From positions 806,001 to 870,000 of the forward strand of contig OZ252054.1 in the NCBI GenBank assembly GCA_965248035.1: a stretch of 64,000 nt of DNA, given 5' to 3'. This DNA is from BJGV01 sp964194745 (GTDB taxonomy: Bacteria; Pseudomonadota; Gammaproteobacteria; Burkholderiales; Nitrosomonadaceae). Of this stretch, positions 25,555-35,424 are shown piece by piece; positions within the stretch are counted from its first letter, which is position 1, and each line of letters opens with the position of its first letter. The notes under the pieces are model-generated. The model saw only the letters and a list, made by a program, of their open reading frames with translations, was not told the origin of the DNA and ran no database searches. The translations under genes and the position numbers were made by a program.

Positions 25555-28317
25555 ATGAGTCTCAATAAGAGATATGAACCCCGACCTATAGAAGAACACT
25601 GGTATCCAGTCTGGCAATCCGCTGGTTATTTCAAGCCAGCTCGTGCCCAAGTATCCGACAAAATAACTCAGCCCTACTGCATCATGCTGCCACCACCAAA
25701 TATCACGGGCACGCTACATATGGGGCATGCATTCCAACACACTATTATGGATGCACTCACTCGGTATCACCGCATGCTTGGTGACAACACACTGTGGCAG
25801 CCAGGAACCGATCACGCTGGCATCGCTACCCAGATTGTGGTGGAACGTCAGCTGGATAGTCAAAATACCAACCGGCATAATCTGGGACGGCAGGAATTTC
25901 TCAATCGTGTGTGGCAATGGAAAGAGCAATCTGGCTCTACCATTACCCAGCAGATGCAGCGCTTAGGTACTTCCTGCGATTGGTCGCGCGAACGCTTCAC
26001 AATGGACGATGGGTTATCCCGTGCCGTAACGGAAGTGTTCGTGCGACTTTACCGTGAGGGATTGATCTATCGTGGCTGGCGACTTGTAAACTGGGATCCC
26101 GTGCTACAAACAGCGGTATCTGATCTTGAAGTGGTGTCAACTGAAGAAAACGGATTTCTCTGGCATATTTGCTATCCGTTTGAAGGTGGAGCAAATAAAA
26201 CAGAAGGATTGATCGTCGCCACCACTCGCCCCGAAACCATGTTGGGTGATATGGCCATAGCTGTACATCCGGATGACCTGCGGTATCAGCATCTGATTGG
26301 CAGTCGTGTGTGCCTACCGCTATGCCAGCGCAGCATTCCTATCATTGCAGACGCTTATGTGGATCCTAATTTTGGAACCGGGTGTGTAAAGATCACTCCA
26401 GCACATGATTTCAATGATTATCAGATAGGTCAACGGCACAAGCTCGTTCTGTTCAGTATTCTCACACTAGATGCAAAAATAAACGATCTTGCGCCTTCTG
26501 AATATCAGGGACTTGACCGTTTTGATGCTCGAAAAAGAATTATCGCTGATCTAGAAGCACAGGGCTTACTAGTTGAAATCAAACCGCATAAGCTGATGGT
26601 GCCGCGTAGTGACCGTACGAACGCCGTTATTGAGCCAATGCTTACTGACCAGTGGTATGTGGCGATGAAAGGTCTAGCCAAGCGTGGACTGGGAGTAGTA
26701 GCAAACGGAGAAGTAAAATTTATCCCGGAAAACTGGAGTCATGTTTACAATCAGTGGCTGGAAAATATCCAAGACTGGTGCATTTCACGTCAATTGTGGT
26801 GGGGACATCGAATTCCGGCGTGGCATGATGAGGATGGCAACATCTACGTCGCGCATTGTCTGGAGGAAGCTCAACAACAAGCGGGTAATCGCAATCTCTC
26901 ACAAGATGAGGATGTGCTCGATACATGGTTCTCTTCTGCGCTGTGGCCATTCTCTACTCTGGGTTGGCCTGAAGAGACACCAGAACTCAAGACATTCCTA
27001 CCAACTTCAGTACTGGTCACAGGCTTCGATATAATCTTTTTCTGGGTGGCACGTATGGTAATGATGTCTCTGTATTTTACTGGGAAGGTGCCTTTCCACG
27101 AAGTCTACGTTACCGGCCTGATCCGCGATGCGGAGGGTCAAAAAATGAGTAAATCCAAGGGTAACGTGCTTGACCCGTTGGACCTTATCGACGGGATCAC
27201 TTTGCCAGACCTGATTGTGAAGCGTACTACCGGATTGATGAATCCCAAACAGGCAGAATCCATCGAGAGAATCACGCGAAAAAATTATCCCGAGGGTATC
27301 GCAGCATTCGGTACTGATGCGTTGCGTTTTACCTTTGCCAGCCTTGCTTCTCATGGCCGAGACATAAAATTTGATCTGCGGCGCTGTGAGGGTTACCGAA
27401 ATTTCTGTAACAAATTATGGAACGCTACCCGTTATGTCTTGATGAATTGTGAGGGAAAAGATGTAGGTTTGGATAAGAATTTACCACTGGAATTTTCTGC
27501 TGCGGACAGGTGGATCGTTGAACGCTTGCAGCAGGCACAAAGCAAAGTAGAACAAGCATTTCACGATTATCGTTTTGATGTAGCGGCACGCGAAGTCTAC
27601 GAATTTGTCCGGGACGAATATTGCGACTGGTACCTTGAGTTTGCAAAGGTACAGTTAAATGAAAATATCGATTCAGTACAACGTGCCACCCGCCTCACTT
27701 TGATACGTGTGCTAGAAATAACGCTGCGGCTTGCTCATCCCATCATCCCCTTCATTACTGAAGAATTGTGGCAAAACATATCACCACTAGCTGGTAAACA
27801 TAGTGCGAGTATTATGCTCCAGCCATACCCCAAAGCTGATTTAGCAAGTATTAACGAGGATGCTATCGGAAAAATCCATGCGCTTAAAGAACTAATCAAT
27901 GCATGTCGTACCCTACGCGGCGAAATGAACCTATCTCCAGCATTAAGAGTTCCGCTATTGGCTGCGGGAGATCAGAAAATCTTAACTGAGTTTTCTCCCT
28001 ATTTGATGGCACTGGCCAAACTGTCGGCTATGGAAGTTATGCAGGGTGAATTGCCAGATGCCGATGCACCAGTAGCAATTGTAGGTGAATTCAAGCTGAT
28101 GCTGAAAATAGAAATAGATGTAGTTGTGGAGCGTGAGCGAATAACAAAAGAAATTGCACGTATTAAATTAGAAATCGCAAGATCAGAAACCAAACTCGCT
28201 AACCCTGACTTTATCGAGCATGCACCAACAAAAGTAGTAGAGCAAGAAAAAGATCGCTTCTCTAGCTTTAGCTCAACACTGGAAAAACTAATTGAACAGT
28301 TAAAGAAGCTAGATTAA
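25555..28317 (+). CDS. valS: Valyl-tRNA synthetase
   Basis: This class I synthetase charges tRNA-Val. From the ATG at 25555 it opens MSLNKRYEPRPIEEHWYPVWQ, the family N-terminus, and gives 920 residues. The HIGH motif is in PNITGTLHMGHAF and KMSKS in GQKMSKSKGNVLDP. The CP1 editing domain (TTRPETMLGD) and C-terminal coiled coil (ERERITKEIARIKLEI) are present. The frame is open 101 codons further upstream, so a longer product from 25252 is possible. Confidence 0.96.
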   Translation: MSLNKRYEPRPIEEHWYPVWQSAGYFKPARAQVSDKITQPYCIMLPPPNITGTLHMGHAFQHTIMDALTRYHRMLGDNTLWQPGTDHAGIATQIVVERQLDSQNTNRHNLGRQEFLNRVWQWKEQSGSTITQQMQRLGTSCDWSRERFTMDDGLSRAVTEVFVRLYREGLIYRGWRLVNWDPVLQTAVSDLEVVSTEENGFLWHICYPFEGGANKTEGLIVATTRPETMLGDMAIAVHPDDLRYQHLIGSRVCLPLCQRSIPIIADAYVDPNFGTGCVKITPAHDFNDYQIGQRHKLVLFSILTLDAKINDLAPSEYQGLDRFDARKRIIADLEAQGLLVEIKPHKLMVPRSDRTNAVIEPMLTDQWYVAMKGLAKRGLGVVANGEVKFIPENWSHVYNQWLENIQDWCISRQLWWGHRIPAWHDEDGNIYVAHCLEEAQQQAGNRNLSQDEDVLDTWFSSALWPFSTLGWPEETPELKTFLPTSVLVTGFDIIFFWVARMVMMSLYFTGKVPFHEVYVTGLIRDAEGQKMSKSKGNVLDPLDLIDGITLPDLIVKRTTGLMNPKQAESIERITRKNYPEGIAAFGTDALRFTFASLASHGRDIKFDLRRCEGYRNFCNKLWNATRYVLMNCEGKDVGLDKNLPLEFSAADRWIVERLQQAQSKVEQAFHDYRFDVAAREVYEFVRDEYCDWYLEFAKVQLNENIDSVQRATRLTLIRVLEITLRLAHPIIPFITEELWQNISPLAGKHSASIMLQPYPKADLASINEDAIGKIHALKELINACRTLRGEMNLSPALRVPLLAAGDQKILTEFSPYLMALAKLSAMEVMQGELPDADAPVAIVGEFKLMLKIEIDVVVERERITKEIARIKLEIARSETKLANPDFIEHAPTKVVEQEKDRFSSFSSTLEKLIEQLKKLD

Positions 28318-28601
28318 ACACGGTATGTTATCTCAGGCGGAACTAAATATTCTGTTGGATAACATTACATAAACCTGTAAAAAGTCTATTCTCATTTTTC
28401 TTAGAGTGTGAATAATCGTACTGCAGCTAAAAAAGAGAAGAGAAACGAATAGACGAAGATTTAAAGTTTTTAATGGAACCTAATAAATTATTTTTTGGGC
28501 TGTTAAGTTTGATTGGAACAGAAGAATCAGCTCATTTCTATGCCAAAATTCATCTCATCAGAACCATTACTACTGGCAAAAGATAGTTATCAGGATAGTT
28601 C

Positions 28602-30041
28602 ATGGATTTTCTGCCCATTTTCATCAGCATTAGAAACCGTAAGTGTCTTGTAATCGGCGGAGGAAAAGTTGCCGCCGGCAAGATCGCTCTGCTGTCGCGA
28701 GCGGGTGCCCGCATCACTGTAATCGCACCGAAACTTGATACAGAACTACAAGTACTACTACGCCAAGGAATCATTGTCCACCGTGCCGAAATCTTCACTC
28801 CAGCTCATCTTGAAGATGCAACGCTGGTATTTGCGGCTACCAATGACCGCTTGGTCAATCAGCAAATTTTTAAAGCTGCCGAAAAACTGCGTATTCCGAT
28901 CAATGTAGTAGATAATCCTGATCTGTGTTCTTTCATCATGCCCTCCATCATTGATCGTTCTCCTATTCTGGTTGCAGTTTCTAGTAGTGGCAAATCGCCG
29001 GTACTTGCAAGGCTATTACGAGCGCGCCTGGAAACTATGATCCCAGAAGCATATGGTCGCTTAGCAACCTATGCTGCCAATTTCCGTGAGCAGGTGAAGC
29101 AACATTTCTCTCACCCTGACAAGCGCCGCAAGTTCTGGGAGAATGAATTGCAAGGACCCTTCTCCGAAATGGTGTTTGCTGGGAAGTATCAAGCTGCAAA
29201 GGACCATCTGGAGCACTCACTACATAGTGAATCTGATGAAGCACCACACGGAGAAGTTTATTTAGTTGGCGCTGGTCCAGGAAACCCTGACCTATTGACC
29301 TTTCGCGCAATGCGCCTGATGCAACAAGCAGACGTCGTGGTATATGACCGTCTAGTCTCACCTGAGATACTGAATATGGTACGCCGGGATGCTCCCCGGA
29401 TCTATGCAGGAAAAGAGCGCAGCAAGCACACTATGTCACAGGAATCCATCAATGAATTGCTTGTGCGGCTGGCGAAAGAAAACAAACGTGTTCTGCGGTT
29501 AAAAGGGGGTGACCCATTCATTTTTGGCCGTGGTGGGGAAGAAATTGAGTCACTAACCAGTCATGGCATTCCATTTCAGGTAGTTCCAGGTATCACGGCA
29601 GCTTCTGGGGTGGCATCCTATGCAGGCATTCCTCTTACCCATCGTGATTATGCGCAGTCTTGTATTTTCGTGGCCGGCCATCTCAAAAATGGCATCGTGG
29701 ATCTTGATTGGCCCACACTAGTGCGGCCAGGCCAAACCATTGTGGTTTACATGGGACTACTTGGGTTGCCTGTGTTATGCCAGCAGTTGATCACACATGG
29801 CTTACCTAAAATAACACCTGCAGCTATTGTGCAACAAGGCACTACACATGCGCAGCGTATACTCGTCGGCTCGTTAGAAACGCTACCAAACTTGGCCGCC
29901 TCTGCAAATCTTACCCCTCCTACCCTCATCATCATAGGCGAAGTAGTTAAGCTGCATCAAAACCTAGCGTGGTTCGAATCGGAGCGTAATCTATATGCTA
30001 ATGCAGCCGGGGCAACTCAAGAAAAGCCAACAAAAAAGTAA
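28602..30041 (+). CDS. cysG: Siroheme synthase CysG (trifunctional)
   Basis: This enzyme makes siroheme from uroporphyrinogen III for sulfite and nitrite reductases. The 479 residues hold an N-terminal precorrin-2 dehydrogenase/ferrochelatase (VIGGGKVAAGKIALLSRAGA) and a C-terminal SUMT methyltransferase (VGAGPGNPDLLTFRAM, LKGGDPFIFGRGGEE, VVPGITAASG). Both halves are complete. The 284-bp gap after valS holds nothing recognisable, so it probably has its own promoter. Confidence 0.96.
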   Translation: MDFLPIFISIRNRKCLVIGGGKVAAGKIALLSRAGARITVIAPKLDTELQVLLRQGIIVHRAEIFTPAHLEDATLVFAATNDRLVNQQIFKAAEKLRIPINVVDNPDLCSFIMPSIIDRSPILVAVSSSGKSPVLARLLRARLETMIPEAYGRLATYAANFREQVKQHFSHPDKRRKFWENELQGPFSEMVFAGKYQAAKDHLEHSLHSESDEAPHGEVYLVGAGPGNPDLLTFRAMRLMQQADVVVYDRLVSPEILNMVRRDAPRIYAGKERSKHTMSQESINELLVRLAKENKRVLRLKGGDPFIFGRGGEEIESLTSHGIPFQVVPGITAASGVASYAGIPLTHRDYAQSCIFVAGHLKNGIVDLDWPTLVRPGQTIVVYMGLLGLPVLCQQLITHGLPKITPAAIVQQGTTHAQRILVGSLETLPNLAASANLTPPTLIIIGEVVKLHQNLAWFESERNLYANAAGATQEKPTKK

Positions 30042-30105
30042 CTCCAAAACAACTGGAAAAAGTTAAAGCTAGAAACCAAATATTTTAGGTACAGTGGGCA
30101 ACCAG

Positions 30106-30744
30106 TTATTTGTTCGGTTGCGGCGTTATACGTAAATACGGGCGCGGAGCACTGTAACCTTTCGGATATTTCTGCTTGATAACTTCCTCGTCCTGAATTG
30201 TCAATGGAATGATTACATCGCCACCATCACACCAATTCCCTGGCGTGGCTACTGAGTAATTATCTGTCAATTGTAGCGCATCAATAACGCGTAACACTTC
30301 GTCAAAATTGCGCCCAGTACTCATTGGATATGTGATCATAAGACGCACTTTCTTTTTCGGGTCGATAATGAACAGCGAGCGTACTGTCATGGTATCCGAC
30401 TGATTCGGATGAATCATATCGAACAAAGCTGCGATCTTTCTATCTACATCTGCGATGATTGGAAAACTGACCTTAGTATTTTGAGTCTCTTCAATATCCT
30501 TGATCCACTCTACATGCTTGTCCACAGGATCAACTGATAGTCCGATCGCTTTTACGTTGCGTCTGTCAAATTCAGACTTAAGCTTTGCGGTCAACCCAAG
30601 TTCAGTCGTACATACAGGTGTGAAATCTGCCGGATGCGAGAACAACACTGTCCAAGAGTCTCCTGACCACTCATAAAATTTGATCCTGCCGATCGAAGAA
30701 TCTTGTTCAAAGTCAGGCGCTACATCGCCTAAGCGTAGAGTCAT
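30106..30744 (-). CDS. Peroxiredoxin of the 1-Cys/Prx6 group
   Basis: This 212-residue thiol peroxidase reduces hydrogen peroxide and organic peroxides. The peroxidatic Cys is in HPADFTPVCTTELG, and the C-terminal extension (NWCDGGDVIIPLTIQDEE to YLRITPQ) is typical of the Prx6 type. I chose the start MTLRLGD because GGAGG lies just before it; a longer reading from 30774 lacks such support. Confidence 0.92.
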   Translation of the reverse strand: MTLRLGDVAPDFEQDSSIGRIKFYEWSGDSWTVLFSHPADFTPVCTTELGLTAKLKSEFDRRNVKAIGLSVDPVDKHVEWIKDIEETQNTKVSFPIIADVDRKIAALFDMIHPNQSDTMTVRSLFIIDPKKKVRLMITYPMSTGRNFDEVLRVIDALQLTDNYSVATPGNWCDGGDVIIPLTIQDEEVIKQKYPKGYSAPRPYLRITPQPNK

Positions 30745-31361
30745 GGCAACCTCCATTTGGTAAATGAATGACAAGCTAAATATAGTCCGACTACTTCAAG
30801 GATTCAACAACTATTATCTATTCTCTGCGTAACCAAATAAAATCGTTCTTCCATTCATCAACAGCAAATAAAATTTTACCTGCCATGTAATTTATCGAAT
30901 TTGATAGTTTTGCTCAAGTATTTGCCTCTTTTGTATAATAAGTCTTTATTTTTAGGAGCCTACTGCCAGCGCTACCTATTCTTCCCTAGCCAGATCAGTT
31001 CCCACTTGGTATGCACTTTGAATCTGCACATAACTCACATTTTTGTTGCTTATATTGAATGAGATTCGACAGGGCCACAGGTATTATGTCGAATTCACCC
31101 AATCATCCTTTCTATGAGAGAATGAATCCAAGTCAAGCGAAGGCCTCCATTGACAGAAATCCTATGCTTTGCTACGCTAATCCAATAGGTTAGACTACCA
31201 AAGGAATTCTACTACGCAATTGATATGATTAAATATTCCGTCCCTTACGAATAAAAATGAGTTAAGAACGCTGGATGAATGATTAGCGGTCTAGAGATAA
31301 AACAACTTTCCCAGAAAAAAGAATTAGTGACAATGTATTGTTAAAACAGGAGAAGAAAGTC
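30745..31361. other. 617-bp gene-free, AT-rich stretch before the urease cluster
   Basis: No open frame with coding character is visible on either strand. A possible promoter reading toward ureB lies at TTGCTC (30910-30915), 18-bp spacer, TATAAT (30934-30939), leaving a leader of about 415 nt. The end carries the strong ribosome site (AGGAG) of ureB. The peroxiredoxin promoter must lie at the left edge. Confidence 0.4.
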
Positions 31362-31730
31362 ATGATACCAGGCGAAGTTAAGGTAGGGAAAGGCGACATT
31401 GTATGTAATGCTGGCCGTAAGACAGTGAAAGTTAAGGCAACAAATACGGGTGACCGTCCGGTACAGATTGGCTCACATTTTCATTTTTTTGAGGTAAATA
31501 GAGCGATTAGTTTTAGTCGTGAAAAAGCTTTCGGCATGCGTTTAAATATCCCGGCAAGTACTGCTATTCGTTTTGAACCAGGAGAAGAAAAAGAAGTAGA
31601 ACTTGTGGAAATAGGCGGATCCCGTTCTGCCTTTGGACACAATGATCTTGTGAACGGTAGCGTAACACAAGAGGTTAACAAAAAAGCATCAATGCAGCTT
31701 CTGAAAAGCAAAAACTTTAAGGATAAATAA
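31362..31730 (+). CDS. ureB: Urease beta subunit UreB
   Basis: This is the small structural subunit of nickel urease. It opens with the canonical MIPGEVKVGKGDI and contains TGDRPVQIGSHFHFFEVN and FGMRLNIPASTAIRFEPG. The ATG is preceded by AGGAG at 9-bp spacing. A TTG 24 bases earlier is a poorer start. It is the first gene of the cluster, 2 bp before ureC, whereas ureA normally comes first. Confidence 0.96.
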   Translation: MIPGEVKVGKGDIVCNAGRKTVKVKATNTGDRPVQIGSHFHFFEVNRAISFSREKAFGMRLNIPASTAIRFEPGEEKEVELVEIGGSRSAFGHNDLVNGSVTQEVNKKASMQLLKSKNFKDK

Positions 31731-31732
31731 TC

Positions 31733-33454
31733 ATGAGTCTAACAATAAGCAAAAAGAACTACGCTAACTTATTTGGTCCCACAACAGGTGACAAAGTACG
31801 TTTGGGAGACACTGATCTTTTTATCGAAATAGAAAAAGACCACAATGCTTATGGAGATGAAGCAAAATTTGGTGGCGGAAAAAGTATTCGTGATGGTATG
31901 GGTCAGTCGTCTACTGCAACAAGAAATCAAGGTGTTTTAGATTTAGTAATTACCGGCGCGGTTATTATTGACCACTGGGGAATTGAAAAAGCTGACATTG
32001 GAATAAAAGATGGCAAAATTGTTGGTATAGGTAAAGCTGGAAATCCAGATATGATGGATGGGGTTTCTCCCAACATGGTAATCGGTGCCTCTACCGAGGT
32101 GCATGGCGCTTACGGTTTTATAGCTACCGCGGGTGGAATGGACGCCCATATTCACTTTATCAGTTCCACTTTAATTGAAACTGCCCTATTCAGTGGTATA
32201 ACCACGATGTTGGGCGGTGGTACCGGTCCAGCGGATGGGACCAATGCAACAACTGTAACTCCTGGTAAATGGAATATCCAGAAAATGCTAGAAGCATCCG
32301 AAGCATTTCCTATGAATCTCGGTTATTTTGGAAAGGGAAACTGCTCTACGGAGGCACCTCTAGCAGAACAAGTTGAAGCCGGTGCTTGTGGCCTAAAGAT
32401 TCATGAAGATTGGGGATCAACACCAGCCGTTATCAACGCTTGCTTAAATGCTGCAGATAAATTTGATGTTCAAGTCGCCATTCATACTGACACATTGAAC
32501 GAAGCAGGATTTGTGGAAGATACCGTGAATGCAATTAACGGACGTGTAATTCATACTTTCCATACGGAAGGGGCTGGTGGCGGTCATGCGCCGGACATTA
32601 TCAAAATAGCGATGTACCCGAATATATTACCATCTTCGACAAATCCAACTCGCCCATACACTGTTAATACATTTGATGAACACATGGATATGTTAATGGT
32701 GTGCCATCACTTAAGTAGAAACATCCCTGAAGACGTATCTTTTGCAGACTCGCGTATTCGCCCAGAAACAATGGGAGCGGAGGATATTCTTCACGATCGA
32801 GGCATCTTCAGCATGATGTCTTCTGATTCGCAAGCAATGGGTCGTGTAGGTGAAGTGATTTCCCGTACATGGCAAACTGCTGACAAAATGAAAAAACAAT
32901 TTGGCGAATTAGACGAAGATAAGAAAAATAACAATGATAACTTTCGGGTTAAACGATACATTTCTAAATACACCATCAACCCAGCTATTACCCATGGTAT
33001 TTCACAATACGTAGGATCGATTGAGCCTGGCAAAATAGCCGATATTGTTTTATGGAGCCCAGCTATGTTCGGTGTTAAGCCAGAACTTATTATCAAAGGC
33101 GGAATGATCATAGCGAGCAAAATGGGAGACGCAAATGCCTCTATCCCAACCCCTCAACCAGTAATTTATCGTAATATGTTTGGCGCATATGGTAATGCAT
33201 TATTTAAAACTTGCGCATCATTCGTTTCTAAAGCCTCTATAGACAAGGGAATTGTGGCAGAATATGGGCTGAAGAAAATGGTTCTACCGGTTTCAAACTG
33301 TAGGACTATTGGGAAGAAAGACTTGATTCACAATGATAAGACACCTGATCTTTCTGTAAATCCTGAGAACCACGAAGTAAAAGTGGACGGCGTAAAAATA
33401 TCTTGTGAACCGGCTAAAGAAATAGCACTAGCACAGCGCTACTTCTTATTTTAA
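31733..33454 (+). CDS. ureC: Urease alpha (catalytic) subunit UreC
   Basis: This subunit carries the di-nickel site that hydrolyses urea to ammonia and carbamate. The 573 residues include the first His pair (MDAHIHFI), the carbamylated Lys in GLKIHEDWG, the nickel ligands in AIHTDTLNEAGF and HTFHTEGAGGGHAPD, and the active-site flap MVCHHLSRNIPEDVSFADSR. All catalytic residues are present. Codon use is AT-rich like the other ure genes here. Confidence 0.98.
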   Translation: MSLTISKKNYANLFGPTTGDKVRLGDTDLFIEIEKDHNAYGDEAKFGGGKSIRDGMGQSSTATRNQGVLDLVITGAVIIDHWGIEKADIGIKDGKIVGIGKAGNPDMMDGVSPNMVIGASTEVHGAYGFIATAGGMDAHIHFISSTLIETALFSGITTMLGGGTGPADGTNATTVTPGKWNIQKMLEASEAFPMNLGYFGKGNCSTEAPLAEQVEAGACGLKIHEDWGSTPAVINACLNAADKFDVQVAIHTDTLNEAGFVEDTVNAINGRVIHTFHTEGAGGGHAPDIIKIAMYPNILPSSTNPTRPYTVNTFDEHMDMLMVCHHLSRNIPEDVSFADSRIRPETMGAEDILHDRGIFSMMSSDSQAMGRVGEVISRTWQTADKMKKQFGELDEDKKNNNDNFRVKRYISKYTINPAITHGISQYVGSIEPGKIADIVLWSPAMFGVKPELIIKGGMIIASKMGDANASIPTPQPVIYRNMFGAYGNALFKTCASFVSKASIDKGIVAEYGLKKMVLPVSNCRTIGKKDLIHNDKTPDLSVNPENHEVKVDGVKISCEPAKEIALAQRYFLF

Positions 33455-33493
33455 TAAATTTAGGGACTTTATTTTTTAAATATTGGCGGAGCT

Positions 33494-33796
33494 ATGCATT
33501 TAACACCTCGTGAAATTGAAAAGCTAATGCTGCACAGTGCTGGAGAATTAGCTAAGAAAAGAAAGTTAAGGGGCGTAAAGTTGAATCACCCTGAGTCTAT
33601 TGCGTTGATTTGTAGCGAGCTGATGGAAGCTGCACGTGACGGTAAAACCGTTGCGCAATTAATGCAACTAGGTGCAACATTTCTCACGAAAGCAGATGTG
33701 ATGGAAGGGGTAGCAGAAATGATTCACGACATACAGATAGAGGCAACCTTCCCGGACGGAACAAAATTAGTTACAGTGCACGACCCTATCCGCTAG
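33494..33796 (+). CDS. ureA: Urease gamma subunit UreA
   Basis: This 100-residue structural subunit opens MHLTPREIEKLMLHSAGELA and contains GVKLNHPESIALICSELMEAARDGKT and the TFPDGTKLVTVHDPI end. All are family hallmarks and the length is standard. Its place after ureC rather than before ureB is unusual. The ribosome site (GGCGGAG) is close upstream. Confidence 0.97.
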   Translation: MHLTPREIEKLMLHSAGELAKKRKLRGVKLNHPESIALICSELMEAARDGKTVAQLMQLGATFLTKADVMEGVAEMIHDIQIEATFPDGTKLVTVHDPIR

Positions 33797-34183
33797 CGCA
33801 AAGTCCTAGAAATAAGCTTGCTTGTTGTCGTGTTGTCATTCAGATAGAGCAACCATTACAGGGCAATCTGTCAATTAGCGCACTCAGAGAAGATTAGTGT
33901 TTTTGACTGCTGCTTGCCAATGAGTAATGGTTCCGGCTTATTTAAATTAACACCATTTTCATACTCATTACTAAGAATATTTCTATATTCCTCCCATTAG
34001 TAGTGGGCTTTACAAACTTCAGCTAGTTTACTAGATCCAACTGACCCTATTCTCATCAATCACAGTCTCCTATAGAAACAGATCGACTGCTACAATAGCA
34101 CTGCTATATATCTGACAATTGAACAAATTACTGATTACTTACATAACTATAGATTTTAACAACTTTTATGGAATAAGTTGGCT
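33797..34183. other. Gene-free gap splitting the urease cluster
   Basis: This 387-bp AT-rich stretch lies between the structural genes (ureB-C-A) and the accessory genes (ureE-F-G). I see no ORF with coding character, no clear hairpin and no trace of ureD. It may hold a separate promoter for the accessory genes. Confidence 0.4.
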
Positions 34184-34714
34184 ATGATTATCAAAGAAAT
34201 AGTTGGCAATAAATCCAATATGTCACTTGACGGTTTGGAAATAGACTTTCTAGAATTGGAATGGTTTGAAACATCTAAGCGTATCCAGAGCAAGGTTACA
34301 AATAATGGAATAAAAATTGCTATCAAATTCCTAAAAGAAGGGCAACGTTTATCTCAAGATGACGTTCTATTCAAAGACAATAAGAAGGCTATAGTAATTA
34401 ATATTAAAGAATGTGAGGCAATTGTGGTGGCGCCTACTTCATTGCTAGAAATGGGTACAGTATGTTATGAAGTTGGTAACAAACATGTGCCTATCTTTAT
34501 TCAAGACAATCAAGTTCTAATTCCCTTTGAAGAACCATTATTTCGCTGGTTAAGTGCAAGTGGCTATCGTCCAGTAAAAGAAATGAGGCAGTTGAAGAGC
34601 GTGCTTAAATCGACAGATGCTTCAAATGTACATACCCATACTCACAAACACGGTGACGAGCCATTGTTTACGAAGATTATTAGTTTTGCATCAAAACTTC
34701 CACATGAAAAATAG
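34184..34714 (+). CDS. ureE: Urease accessory nickel chaperone UreE
   Basis: UreE delivers nickel to the UreD-F-G activation complex. The 176-residue reading starts at MIIKEIVGNKSNMS; a TTG two codons earlier is less likely. It has a peptide-binding domain, then the nickel-binding domain with CYEVGNKHVPIFI, and a short His-rich tail (HTHTHKHGDE). ureF starts inside its last codons (11-bp overlap), which indicates translational coupling. Confidence 0.94.
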   Translation: MIIKEIVGNKSNMSLDGLEIDFLELEWFETSKRIQSKVTNNGIKIAIKFLKEGQRLSQDDVLFKDNKKAIVINIKECEAIVVAPTSLLEMGTVCYEVGNKHVPIFIQDNQVLIPFEEPLFRWLSASGYRPVKEMRQLKSVLKSTDASNVHTHTHKHGDEPLFTKIISFASKLPHEK

Positions 34715-35393
34715 TTTCATAGGAAATTTATTACATTTATCTGATCCTATATTACCTATTGGTGCCTTTTCACACTCACACGGATTAGAGACCTACGTAC
34801 AATTAAATATAGTGCATGACTCAATATCAGCTGAACTATTTATCGTAGAGAATTTGAAATCAAACGTAAAATATAACGATGCATCTTTTGTTCGCTTAGC
34901 CTACGAGGCAGCTACTACAAATAATTATAGTGAAATTATTTCTTTAGATCATGAGTGCACCGCACTTAAATGTGCAAAGGAAATTAGGCAAGCAAGTCAG
35001 AAATTAGGTGTAAGGCTTGTTAAAATATTTCGGGGGCATCAAGATCATGAGCTAATATCTAAGTACGATATTGCAATCCAGGAAAATAAAGCTTCTGGTC
35101 ACTATTGCATTGCTTTTGGCCTCTATGCTTTCTTACTTGGGATTCCATTGGAAGAGACTCTGTACTCCTACTATTACAACACCGCTGTTGGACTGGTTAC
35201 CAATAGCGTTAAGCTTGTTCCTTTGGGGCAGCGAGATGGACAAGATATCATGTTTCACCTACAACCTATTATTACCAGACTTGTAACAGAAACTTTAGAA
35301 GTAGATCGATCTTTAGTAGGACTTTTAGACATTGGTTTGGACATACGCTGTATGCAACATGAACGCCTGTACTCTCGTTTATACATGTCTTGA
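34704..35393 (+). CDS. ureF: Urease accessory protein UreF
   Basis: UreF is part of the apo-urease activation complex and gates GTP-dependent nickel insertion by UreG. The chosen ATG gives MKNSFIGNLLHLSDPILPIG, the family start, and 229 residues. Upstream in-frame codons belong to ureE sequence in another frame. GAFSHSHGLETYV and the C-terminal VPLGQRDGQDIMF are conserved features. Confidence 0.94.
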   Translation: MKNSFIGNLLHLSDPILPIGAFSHSHGLETYVQLNIVHDSISAELFIVENLKSNVKYNDASFVRLAYEAATTNNYSEIISLDHECTALKCAKEIRQASQKLGVRLVKIFRGHQDHELISKYDIAIQENKASGHYCIAFGLYAFLLGIPLEETLYSYYYNTAVGLVTNSVKLVPLGQRDGQDIMFHLQPIITRLVTETLEVDRSLVGLLDIGLDIRCMQHERLYSRLYMS

Positions 35394-35424
35394 ACCTAAT
35401 TATAGAAACTGGAGCAACTAGAAA

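Noticed and set aside
29960..29990. tRNA-like T-arm (GGTTCGAATC)
   Set aside because: It lies inside the cysG reading frame and no acceptor or D-arm can be drawn around it.
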